From Aralia elata (taxonomy: Eukaryota > Streptophyta > Magnoliopsida > Apiales > Araliaceae): a stretch of DNA of 64,000 bases. Positions 1 to 10,270 of this stretch are shown here, piece by piece. Under the pieces are notes generated by a model. The model was not told the DNA's origin. It did no database searches and was given only the letters and a program-made list of their open reading frames with translations. The DNA lies in contig JAVJAP010000126.1 in assembly GCA_034770075.1 (NCBI GenBank), positions 186,001 to 250,000 of the forward strand, read 5' to 3'. Position numbers and translations under genes: made by a program. Positions within the stretch are counted from its first letter, which is position 1; every line of letters starts with the position of its first letter.

Positions 1-1530
1 AGCTCCCACTGCATAATCAGTTGCGCCACACATCAACTCAAAAGGTAAAGTCCAATCGGGAGCAACTATGATCGGGGCTGTGACTAACTTCTTTTTCAGC
101 ACTTCAAAGGCTTCGATGCAAGATTGATCCATCTTGAAAGGAACATCTTTCTCAAGGAGTGAACACAATGGTTTTGAAATTTTTGAGAAGTCCTTGATGA
201 ATCGATGGTAGAATCTTGCATGTCCGAGAAAACTTCTAATGCCTTTTACAGATGACGGGGGAGGTAGCTTTTCAATGGTTTTGATCTTTGCTCTATCCAC
301 CTCTAAGCCTGCTTCAGACACTTTGTGCCCTAGAATAATTACTTCTTGCACCATAAAGTGGCATTTTTCCCAGTTAAGCACCAGATTTGTCTCCACATAG
401 CGCTTCAACATTAAGGTGAGATTGCTAAGAAACAATTCAAAACTATCACCGAATACAGAGAAATCATCCATGAATACCTCCAAATTCTGCTCAACCATAT
501 CCGAGAAGATAGCCATCATGCATCGCTGAAACGTAGCCGGTGCATTACATAACCCGAAAGACATTCTCTGGAATGCAAACGTTCCATAAGGGCATGTAAA
601 AGTCATTTTCTCTTGGTCCTCCGGAGCTATTACTATCTGGTTATATCCTGAGTATCCGTCAAGAAGGCAGTAGAACTGATGACCGGACAACTTATCCAAC
701 ATCTGATCAATAAATGGCAGTGGAAAGTGATCCTTGTGCGTCGCTTTGTTCAACTTGCGGTAATCCAAACACACCCGCCAACCTGTAACTGTTCTTGTAG
801 GAATGAGTTCATTATTTTCGTTCTCAACCACTGTCATTCCCCCCTTTTTAGGCACACACTGTACAGGACTTACCCAAGAACTGTCTGAAATCAGATTGAT
901 AATACCGGTATCTAACCACTTAATGATTTCCTTGTTCACTACGTCCTTCACGATCAGATTCAATCTTCTTTATTGCTTAATAACCGGTTTTGCTCCTTCT
1001 TTAAGCAGAATTTTGTGCATGCAAAACGACGGACTGATTCCCTTGATGTCTGCTATTGTCCACCCAATTGCTGTTCTATACTCACGCAAAACCCTTAATA
1101 GTTTTTCTTCTTGAGATTCATTCAAATGAGCAGAAACTATTACTGGTAGCGTGTCAGAGTCTCCCAAGTAAGCATACCTTAGGTGAGATGGAAGAGGTTT
1201 GAGTTCAAGCATAGGTGGTTCTTCCACTAACGGTTTGGACCTCTTTTCTCCTTCTCGTGGTCGGTCAAGTGTATCAAATTGTCTGCTGAATTTCTGAGAA
1301 ATAGGTAACACGTCTAAAACCTTAACATAATTCCATTCATCAAAATTATCAAAAGTGTCTATCCCAATCAGGGCAGCTTCTAATGGATCTTCACAATAAC
1401 TTGCATTGGTTCGTTCATTCACGATTTCGTCTAGCAGGTCTATCCGTAGGCATTCCTCGCCTTCCTTGGGGAATTTCATTGATTTAAACACGTTGAAGGT
1501 GACTTCCTGATCTTGAACTCTCATTGTCAA
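1..1530 (-). pseudogene. pol fragment: reverse transcriptase and start of RNase H (element 1)
   Basis: The minus frame from 1530 begins in the protease-RT linker and carries the typical Athila RT approach (GWTIADIKGISPSFCMHKIL). An in-frame TAA at 970-972 interrupts it. The same frame then stays open from 969 to the window edge, with the RT core: the DYRKLNKATHKDHFPLPFID block, LLDGYSGYNQI, the catalytic FMDD box near 466-477, and the start of RNase H (APDWTLPFELMC) at about position 30. The Asp that normally opens RNase H reads as Gly (CGATDY for CDASDY). It is a truncated, inactive copy of the RT that is better preserved in element 2. Confidence 0.85.
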
Positions 1531-1535
1531 TTCAA

Positions 1536-1890
1536 CGTTCTCCCTATTGCTAAGAATGGACGACCTAATATGATGGGGATTTCTTTATCCTCTTCGTAAT
1601 CCAAGATGATGAAGTCAGCCGGGAAGATGAATTTATCAACCTTAACTAAAATATCTTCCATAATACCCCTCAGATATGTCACCGACCTGTCTGCCAACTG
1701 CAAGCTGATATTTGTCGGTTTTGGTGCCTTTAGCCCAAGCTGAGTGTAAACTAATAAACGACATTAAATTGATGCTGGCTCCTAAGTCATACAATGCCCT
1801 TCCAGAGAACTGGTTACCAATTACACATGGAATATTGAAGCTTCCTGGATCCTTTAGTTTGGGTGGGCAATTTGTTCTGCAAAATTGCAC
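1536..1890 (-). pseudogene. retroviral-type aspartic protease remnant (element 1)
   Basis: The minus frame from 1890 gives the protease lead-in (PPKLKDPGSFNIPCVIG) and the retropepsin active-site stretch DLGASINLM near 1770-1795. It then goes out of register: the following residues do not match the family until the frame recovers at about 1680-1540, where the conserved ILGRPFLA-type flap region can be read near 1555-1580. At least two indels are needed to explain this. A further frameshift near 1860-1885 separates it from gag. It is non-functional. Confidence 0.75.
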
Positions 1891-3649
1891 TGCATTCCTC
1901 GGTTAATGCCACAGTCTCGAATTCGCCCAATTTTCTCTTCTTTGCCAAAACCTCCTTCATGAATTTTGCATAACTGGGCATCTGTTCCAGGGCTTCTGCA
2001 AATGGTATGTTAATGTGCAGTTTCTTGAAAACATCTAAGAATCTGGAAAATTGCTTATCTAACTTAGCTTTCTGCAATCTTTGAGGGAATGGTACGGGAG
2101 GCACTACACTATTCGGCTTGAGTTCTTTTGACTTTGCCTCCGACCCTGAATCCTTCACCTTTTCTGATTCGTTTGCCTTACTTTTCATCGGGGTTACCTC
2201 ATCTTCATTCTCCACAACTGTTTTTGGTTTAGAATTCCCTTTTACCATATCAGGAAGCTCTTTTCCACTCCTTAAGGTGATAGCCTTACAATGTTCTTTT
2301 CCATCCGTTCTTGGGTTAACCTCTGTATCACTTGAAAGTGCTCCTTGTGGTCGACTGTTCAAGACGTGAGTCAACTGTCCCACCTGATTTTCCAAGTTCC
2401 TAATTCACATTGCCTGGCTTTTCACATTCAAATCTACCTGAGTTAACAGCTTATCTTGATCATTCATTCTTTTCTCAGACGCTGTGATGAATCTTGCCAA
2501 CGATTCTTCTAAACTCGGTTTTCTTTCTGCATTTTGTGGAGCTTGGTTCTGAAAACCTGGGGGATTCTGTGGTCTTGGAGATGGATTTTGAGTTTGAGTG
2601 TTATTGCTCCAAGAGAAACCCGGATTATTCTTCCACCCCGGATTATAAGCATTCTGATATGGCTATTGCGGTCTATTATAGCTCCCCAAAAACTGTACCG
2701 ATTCCGGATTAATGGCACAATACTCCGTTGAATGTGCACCTGCACATAGCTCACACACATAGGCTACTTGCTGGACTTTCGATTCTGCCAAAGCTTCAAT
2801 CTTCTTAGACCTGGCTGCCATCTGAGCTGTTAGTGCCGTGACCGCATCTACTTCCAATACTCCAGCTACTTTTTGTTGATTCATTCTGGAAGTCGGTCGT
2901 TGATAGTTATTTGCAGCCATCGTCTCTAACAAATTGAAAGCTTCCTCAAGATTTTTATCCATAAGTGTTCCTCCCGCAGCTACATCAATGCTTGTTCGAG
3001 TGTCACTATTCGACCCATTGTAGAATGTCTAAACTTGTAGCCACTTGGGTAGCCCATGATGTGGACATTTTCTCAATAACTCCTTGAACCTTTCCCAAGC
3101 CTCGTATAGTGACTCTCCATGCTGTTGCCCTAATGTAGAAATCTCATTTCTCAACTTAGCCGACTTAGCTGGTGGGAAGAATTTCGCTAGGAATTTCTGA
3201 GCTAGATCATCCCAAGTTATGATGGACCCTGGCGGAAGTGAATGCAACCAACTATTTGCTTTATCTCTTAGTTTGAACGGAAACAAACGTAATCTCACTG
3301 CATCATCTGTCATATTGGGATATTTGAATGTATCACAAATCTCTAGAAAGCTAACTAAATGTTCATTCGGGTCATCGTTAGCTAATCCCCCAAACTGTAC
3401 CGCATTCTGTATCATTTGAATTGTTCCCGGCTTGATCTCAAAGGAATTAGCGGTGATAGCTGGTCTCGTGATGCTTGATTTGATCTCGTCTATCTTAGGC
3501 ATAGCATATTCCCTCAATGATTTATGTTCTTCGTTAGCCATTTTCTCTTTCTCAATTATTTCCCGACAGAATTTTCTCAACTGACGTAACATTTTCTCAA
3601 GATGATCCTCACACTGTACGAGTTCCGATTGTTTTGATCGTGTTTGCAT
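1814..3649 (-). pseudogene. gag, interrupted (element 1)
   Basis: Gag most likely starts at the ATG at 3649 (MQTRSKQSEL), which matches the start of gag in element 2 (MHTRSKNPDL), rather than at the upstream ATG at 3676. It contains the Athila Gag core (ANSFEIKPGTIQMIQN, then DDAVRLRLFPFKLRDKA, and the FLAKFFPPAK block) and a zinc knuckle of the form C-x2-C-x3-H-x4-C (CELCAGAHSTEYC, about 2745-2785). In-frame stops fall at 3029-3031 and 2663-2665, and a further stop separates the linker at about 2396-2401. The open stretch 2395-1814 is a Lys/Glu-rich linker (RPQGALSSDTEVNPR) leading into the protease. Confidence 0.82.
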
Positions 3650-3753
3650 AAATGAATCAAAAGACACCTGAAACAAGAAACAAAAGAAAAATAAGTTTGC
3701 TTAATAAGAACAAACTTAATTAAACTGATATTGAAAATTATAAACACAAATAA

Positions 3754-3771
3754 TCCCCGGCAACGGCGCCA
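3754..3771 (-). other. primer-binding site, tRNA-Asp type (element 1)
   Basis: The plus strand reads TCCCCGGCAACGGCGCCA, identical to the 3' end of plant tRNA-Asp(GTC) plus CCA. On the minus strand this is an 18-nt primer-binding site located 6 bases from the LTR end. It fixes the element's orientation and the inner LTR boundary. Confidence 0.93.
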
Positions 3772-4702
3772 AAAACTTATTGCCTGATTTCACAATCAAC
3801 AATTACGTGCAAGTATACACGGTCAACAAGTAATAAAGTGATAAGATAGAGTGTCGAATCCACATGAATTACTATGTTTTATATCTCCAACTGTCAATTT
3901 AGATTATGGCTATTCTATTAAACAATCGCAATTTGAATATTGATTGAAACTGATTAAATTAACACTAACACTGTTAACTATCACAAAGGTTGAAATTCAG
4001 ATTTAAAAAGATTAAGACTACAATATCCCCAATTTATATCATAAACCAATCTATCTACGCATTCTAATTATTCACTTCAATAGAGTTGTTAACAGAAATT
4101 CAATTGTATTTATAAGCCCTTTTACACGTGATCAAATAAATCTATCTAATCCAATTAACTCTGCGATATTCCTATGTAAAACCAAAGGATTAAATTCATT
4201 AAGCTTCAATTTCCAATTGTTACATGCATCAAAGAGATGTCCCTATTCACTTCACAATCCTAATTATTCAACACATGCAAATAATTAAGAATACATGCTA
4301 TCTCATCCAGTTCTAACCCTAGATTGCATCTCCCGAATTCACCTAGAATATTACGCTAAATTAGCGGCCAAACAATTAATCAATAAGCATAGAATAAGAT
4401 AGACAACTCAAATTGATTGAATAACTAAAATCAAATAGATAGTTAATTCATAAATATAACTAGTTCAATTGTAGCCTTAATTTAAAAAGTTTAGTTCATA
4501 CTGACAATAAAAACTAGAATTCCAAAATAAGTCATCATAATTAATTACAAATTAGAGATAAAAGATTAAAAGAAAACTCAATATAATCTCTAGTCCTCCA
4601 ATCTGAATTCCTCACGATGCTTAACTTGATCTTCAATCTCCTTACTCAGCTCTGAAAATTCAATCTCCGTGTATCGTCTCTTTTTCCAATGTGTTATCTC
4701 TT

Positions 4703-4710
4703 ATTTATAT
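4703..4710 (-). promoter_or_regulatory. TATA box of the element 1 LTR
   Basis: The minus strand reads ATATAAATAAG here. It lies inside the LTR, downstream (in the minus sense) of the GC palindromes at 4815-4862, as expected for the U3 core promoter. Confidence 0.6.
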
Positions 4711-4814
4711 CCTCAAAAGCCTCCTCATCAGAGTGGTAGATAGAATCATTGTTAGCTTCAACCTTTCCAAGATAACTGATTGCTGAAAAGTCTTTTAATT
4801 TCCATCAGCCGTAT

Positions 4815-4862
4815 TCTCACCCTGGCGAGAAGTTCTTCACAAAAGTCCTCGCCCCGGCGAGG
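4815..4862. repeat. two GC-rich palindromes in U3 (element 1)
   Basis: A perfect 7+2+7 palindrome CCTCGCCCCGGCGAGG lies at 4847-4862. A decayed copy TCTCACCCTGGCGAGA (one mispair) lies at 4815-4830. They stand out from AT-rich surroundings, about 105-160 bp upstream of the LTR TATA box. Their place in the LTR matches the GGCGCAGCTGCGCC clusters of elements 2 and 3, but the sequence differs. Confidence 0.75.
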
Positions 4863-5022
4863 TTGCCCTGCACCCAGCTATTTGTTTCTTCTTCTAACCT
4901 GTAGCCAGCCTCGACCTACAAAAGCAATATAAAAACAAATAAAAAGATACTAAAAACACTTAAAGACTGTAAAGAATTAAGCCAAAGACGTATCAAACTC
5001 GTAGGTTAAATCTTATTCATCA

Positions 5023-5803
5023 GTGTACAGTTGAATAACTGTTAAGCTCGGTAACAAGTTCATGGGTCTTTATGCCACTCAGCATAATTCGAAAAGTATT
5101 TAAAGGAATCTTTTACTCCTAGTTATTCAGACTACTTCACAATTATTGAACAATTGTTGAAGACTCTTGAAAGATATTCCATGGTGCTGGAAATTGAAAG
5201 TTTAGAAAATGTGAACTTCTTAGAGAGAAGTGGTCGTGGAATACGATAACTAAAAGAGAAGCTTTTAGAGAAGAAAAGAATAAAGGCTAATATGAAAACC
5301 TAGTTTTGATCAATAGAATGAGCAAAAATTAATATGCTATAATTTCGAGGACAAAATTCTTAGAAGATGGGGTGAATGTGATAATCCGAAAATTTATGAG
5401 ACTTGTAAATAAGATTTCGAATAGTTAAATAAAGGTTTAAATAATAAAATCTAAATTTGAAAGTAGAGATATAGAATAAATAGAGATGATTATGTCTTAA
5501 TTTCGAGGACGAAATTTTTAGAAGGAATGGTGAATGTGATACCTCGAATATTTTTACGGCTAAAAATATAATTTTAAATGATTTATGTGATAATATTGTA
5601 TGGTTATCCTTAAATAAGGATAACTAATTATGTAAGAATATGGTATGGTATGTGTTAAATGCGATTAATGGTTATTTTGTAATAAACATATACTAAGGTA
5701 ATGGGTTAAGTTATTCAACGATTATTGTGAAAGAGATTTAGTGAAAACGAGTAAGGGAGGTTTCGTTGATTCCGGGGACGAAATCCTTATAAGAAGGGAA
5801 GAA
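5023..5803 (+). mobile_element. 3' end remnants of chromovirus-type retrotransposon(s)
   Basis: No coding sequence is recognised. Three copies of a motif occur that normally ends the internal region of Tekay/Del-type chromoviruses: CGAGGACGAAAT, a purine stretch, then an LTR start TGTG(A/C)-. They begin at 5345, 5503 and 5772, with LTR-like starts at 5377 (TGTGATAATCCG), 5535 (TGTGATACCTCG) and 5804 (TGTGCAACCCG). The first two are followed by only 120-230 bp before the next one, so they look like truncated or duplicated 3' ends. The stretch 5023-5340 shows nothing I recognise. Confidence 0.55.
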
Positions 5804-6734
5804 TGTGCAACCCGAATTTTTAGGAATTATTAAATAAGAATTTAGCAAATAAAATTCTTATTATGAGATGTTTTGCGTTGAGTATGTGTATATATGTGAT
5901 ATGTATTATGAAATATATGACTTGGTGTGAAGAGAATTATATATTCATGTATTTGGAAAAAAGAGGTTTAATAGTTAATTAAACTATTGAAGAAATTAAA
6001 TAAAATTGTTATGAAAATGAATTAACTGAATAATATTAGTTAATTATATTAATTAAAATTATATTATGAGTTAATATAATTTGATGGTTTTGCCTTGTGG
6101 ACAAAGAATATTATTATGAGCTAAGTTTTATTAATAATAAATTGATGAGAATATAATTGTTTTAATAAAATGAGAGATTAAAATGTATTACATATAAACG
6201 TAATATGTTAATGTAGTAAGATTGTGAGTTTCGTAAATAGTTAAAATATTTATGGAATTGAATAAAGGTTTTATGTATTTTTATTTGGAATATTTATGGA
6301 ATAAAATAAATATTTGATGGAAAATATTATAGAATAATTTATTTAAGTATGATGATATTAAGTAATTAAATGATTTTATAATTGGTGCGTATTTTATTAC
6401 GCTAATAGAATGGTAATATTATAATTTAATTAAATAATTAAATTAGAATATTAATGATTTATTAAATGAAAATTATAATTGTCTAATTAGACATTATAAT
6501 TTTGTTAGTAAAATTTAATTAGATTTATTAATAAAATAAGTGTAATTAAATAAGGTGTGACAAGTATACCATATAATAAGAAGGAATGCCAACGGGTTAA
6601 GAGAAAGAAAAGGAAAAGGAAAAAGAAAAGAAAAAAACTTTCCAAATTCCTTAAACCTTTCAACTTCCTCTTGAAATCCATTTGATGAAGAATATGAAGA
6701 GTTTGGGGAATATCAAATAGCTGCTAACAACTCC

Positions 6735-6742
6735 TATAAATA
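6735..6742 (+). promoter_or_regulatory. TATA box of the chromovirus-like LTR
   Basis: CCTATAAATATC on the plus strand, about 930 bp into the LTR and about 100 bp downstream of a GA-rich tract. Position and strand fit the LTR's core promoter. Confidence 0.5.
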
Positions 6743-7022
6743 TCTCAATGCTAAACATTTACCAAAATTTTGCAAAACTATATTACCCGTATGAAAATTA
6801 ATTAAGTGAGAATGAGAGCTAGAAGGAGCTCGGGAGAAGGAGAACGATTTCTGAATGATTAAACAAGCATGAAAATGAAGATTAACAAGCTTAATTGATG
6901 TGGAATAATCCATTCAAGAGGTAGTTTTTATATTTTTGGTTCTTCACTATGTTTTCTTAAGTTTTTGTATAAAGTTCATGTTGGTTACATGAATTGATGA
7001 ATGATATGAGGTTATATGTGTT

Positions 7023-7030
7023 TGTGTGTG

Positions 7031-7094
<64 letters not shown>
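7023..7094. repeat. (TG)n-(TA)n microsatellite
   Basis: About eight TG units are followed by a single C and 27 uninterrupted TA units (7041-7094), inside the chromovirus-like LTR. This is an ordinary dinucleotide repeat, likely to be length-variable between individuals. Confidence 0.95.
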
Positions 7095-7096
<2 letters not shown>

Positions 7097-10000
7097 CTAT
7101 TATGTATCATCTTTACATGATTTGGTGTAATCGAATTTGGGTTTTTGTTTTAAAAGAAGAAGTTGAAGAACAAATTCGCAGAAAATGAGTAACCAACTCC
7201 TTTTTTGTAAAAATCATATAAAATTGAGTTTTAGGAGTTAGAGAATGGGCTATGTATAAATTAAAGGTATGGAAGTAAGCTAAACACAAGAATAAGAATC
7301 GCATAAAAATTCCTTTTGGTTTGTCCGTAGCGACTGATTTAGTGAGGCTGGTTTAGAACATTTACAGTCTGCTGAAGCAGAAAATCTGTTACAGTTTCTG
7401 ACTTTGTAAAAATCGTAAAAATTCGTGTGTTTGGAATTTGAAGAAACTTAAAACTGCAAAGTTGTAGATATTGAAGTTTTCTTGTTGTATTCGCGATTTG
7501 ATCCATTTTCATGCAGTATGCTATTTTTGAGAAATTATTTTGTACGGCTAGTTAGAAAAATTATACTTTCAGACCTAAGTTGAAAAACATAAAAATCTAT
7601 TTTAATTGGAAAGGAATCAAAGGTTTGGGCCATAGTGGTCTGAAAGTAGAATTAATAAGGTTTAATTTGACGTAAGGATGGATAAAAATGAATAAGTAAT
7701 GAACGAGTTAGGATTAAAACAAAAACAGTATAAGATAGAACTTTGGTTAATATTTATATAATTGAATTGAATAAGCCTAATATACTTATAAATGCAATGT
7801 GTATGTAAACTTTAATTACTTAACTAAATGTTAAGTATCGATTAAAATGGAAAGTAATGAGAAATGAGGTTGTTGTTAATAAACCGTATGGTTAATGAGG
7901 AGTCCTAACGGGACTTAAACACTAAATATTATGTACCGATTAAAAGGAAAGATTAAGGAATGTATAGTAGAGTTATTTAAACGGTTACTAAACGTTGCTA
8001 TGTGACTAATAAATAATGTGCATAATTTATATATTGTGTAGGATACCTGAGGCGCAGATAATTATAAGTTGTTTATGGTAATTGGTAATCTATGAACCAG
8101 GCAAGTCTTTTAGTTCTTAATTGTTATGTGAACTCAATGATTAACTGTTTTAATTTATATTGTAAAAAAAAACATGATGCATTATTTATGTTGTAAGTAC
8201 GAAATGTGATGGTCAATTTATGACTACACTGATTGAGTAAAGAACGCTGATTGAATTATGGAATTCAATCTTTATTTGATATATGATGTACAACATGAAA
8301 GTTGTGTTTATTCAGATGTTTATGTTTTATAAGATGAGTATGTTATTTATGTGCCACGTGAAGCATGAAGACTGTTAGATTTCGCTGAGTTGTCTAGCTC
8401 ATTCTTGCAAATAACTATTTTTGCAGGTTAAGGATCAAGGTAATGTTAAGTGCTACCTGAATGACATTGATCAAAATGATGCATGAAGATTAACTGTTTT
8501 TAGTTGAAGTTATTACTTGTATTATGTTATGAGTTTGATAAATGTAATTTTGTCAAGTTATAAAGTTTGTATTCAGATGAAAACTTTTATAATAAGTTCG
8601 TTAAGGCGAATCCTATTATTAACATGATTCTAAGATATTTAGATGTAAAGGTTAAAAGTTTTGGGATTGCAATAGAAAAAATTTAATTATTCCGCATTTT
8701 TATGATTATGTCATCGATTGGTGACATATTAATAGAAGTTTGATGTGTTAATAACGACCGAAGTCGAGAGTTGAATTGTATAAATTTTGGGGTGGTTACA
8801 CAAAATATCTAAGAGGTGCTTCGCCTATGGTTTTATGTCGTTTTGACACCCAGGACCCATTTTGGACACTTCTCCTAAATTTTTGTAAGTGTTCTTTATA
8901 CAAATTAGGCAAATGAACGGATAACTCGGCCACCGGAACTCCAAATCGAGTCCCATTCGTTGTAACGTGTTCAAAATATCTAAGAGGTGCTTGGCCTGTG
9001 GTTTCACATCGTTTCGACACCCGAGGCCTGTTTTGGTCTACTTTTCCTAGATTTTTCAAAGTGTTCTTTATACAAGTTAGGCAAACGAGTGGATAACTCG
9101 ATCACCGGAACTTTGAATCGAGTCCCATAAGTTATAACATGTTCAAAAAATCTAAGAGGTGATTCGCCTATAGTTTTATATCGTTTCGACGCTCGGGACT
9201 CGTTTTGGTCTAATTTTCTTAAAGTTTTCCAGGTGTTCTTTATACAAATTAGGCAAACAAGCGGATAACTCGGCCACCGGAACTCCGAATCGAGTCCCAT
9301 AAGTTGTAACGTGTTTGAAATATCTAAGAGGTGTTTCACCTGTGGTTTCGCATCATTTTGACTCTCGGGCCTCGTTTTGCTCTACTTTTCCCAAATTTTT
9401 CTAAGTGTTCTTTATACGAATTAGAATCATAAGCAGATAACTTGGCCATCAGAACTCTTAATCGAGTCTCGTAAGTAATAACGTGTTCAAAATATATAAG
9501 ACGTGCTTCGCATGTGGTTTCGTGTTGTTTCGACGCCCGGACCCCATTTTGGTCTACACTTCCTAAATTTTTCGTAGTATTCTTTATACAAGCTAGGCAA
9601 ACGAGCGGATAACTTGGCCACCGCAACTCTGAATTAAGTCCCGTAAGTTATAACGTGATTAAAATATCTAAGGATTGCTTCGCTAATGGTTTCAGGTTGT
9701 TTCGACGCCTGGAGCCCGTTTTGGTCTACTTCTCCTAAATTTTTCTAAGTGTTCTTTATACAAATTAGGCAAACGAGCAGATAATTCGGCCACCAGTACT
9801 CCGAATTGAGTCCCATTAGTTGTAAGATGTTCAAAATATCTAAGAGGTACTTCACCTACGGTTTGGCGTCGTTTTAACGCCCGGATCCCATTTTGGTTTA
9901 CTTTTACTAATTTTTTCATAGTATTCTTTATACAAGTTAGGCAAACAAGTGGATAACTCGGCCACCGCAACTCTGACTCAAGTCCCATAACTTGTAACGG

Positions 10001-10270
10001 GTTGAAAATATCTAAGAGGTGCTTCACCTATGGTTTCATGTCGTTTCTACGCCCGGGGCCTATTTTGGACACTTCTCCTAAATTTTTCTAAGTGTTCTTT
10101 ATACAAATTAGGCAAACGAATGGATAACTCGACCACCAAAACTCCAAATCGAGTCCCATTAGTTGTAACGTGTTCAAAATATCTAAGAGGTGCTTCGCCT
10201 GTGGTTTCACATCGTTTCGACGTCCGGGGCCCGTTTTGGTCGAATTTTTCTAAATTTTTCTTAGTGTTCT

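Larger units (their letters stand above)
1..5022 (-). mobile_element. Athila-like Ty3/gypsy retrotransposon, 5' part (element 1)
   Basis: Reading on the minus strand, this is an LTR (5022 to 3778), a primer-binding site for tRNA-Asp, gag, protease and reverse transcriptase, cut by the window edge inside RNase H. The order LTR-PBS-gag-PR-RT, the Gag sequence type and the Asp primer are those of the Athila lineage. The coding part is broken by several stops and frameshifts, so it is a fossil. The LTR ends in CA on the plus strand at 5022; the next bases GTGTA would be one target-site duplicate, but the partner lies outside the window. It abuts chromovirus-type sequence, which suggests insertion into that older element. 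Confidence 0.85.
3778..5022 (-). repeat. 5' LTR of element 1
   Basis: The inner end (TATTGCC at 3778, where TG would be expected) lies six bases from the primer site, and the outer end is CA at 5021-5022. The U5 side shares a conserved stretch with the LTRs of elements 2 and 3 (about 3805-3870), including GTCAACAAGTAATAAAG. A TATA box (4703-4710) and two GC-rich palindromes (4815-4862) lie on the U3 side. The rest is AT-rich and matches nothing else in the window. The LTR is 1245 bp, shorter than those of elements 2 and 3. Confidence 0.8.
5804..8800 (+). repeat. long LTR of a chromovirus-like Ty3/gypsy element
   Basis: The LTR starts TGTGCAACCCG directly after a purine-rich tract (AAGAAGGGAAGAA) and ends GGGGTGGTTACA at 8800, where the satellite begins. 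The ends form the expected short inverted terminal repeat. It is about 3.0 kb, AT-rich, without long open frames. It holds a purine-rich stretch (about 6600-6640), a TATA box (6735-6742) and a TG/TA microsatellite. Because a polypurine tract precedes it, it is the 3' LTR of a plus-strand element whose body is missing here, probably displaced by element 1. The base content and length fit the Tekay/Del group; the lineage call is an inference. Confidence 0.65.

Noticed and set aside
3754..3771. tRNA-Asp-like sequence (also at 26841 and 54371)
   Set aside because: Only the 18-base 3' end is present, next to an LTR; it is a primer-binding site, not a tRNA gene.
5023..5340. Possible coding remnant of a chromovirus integrase or chromodomain
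   Set aside because: No frame of useful length and no recognisable motif could be read in any frame.
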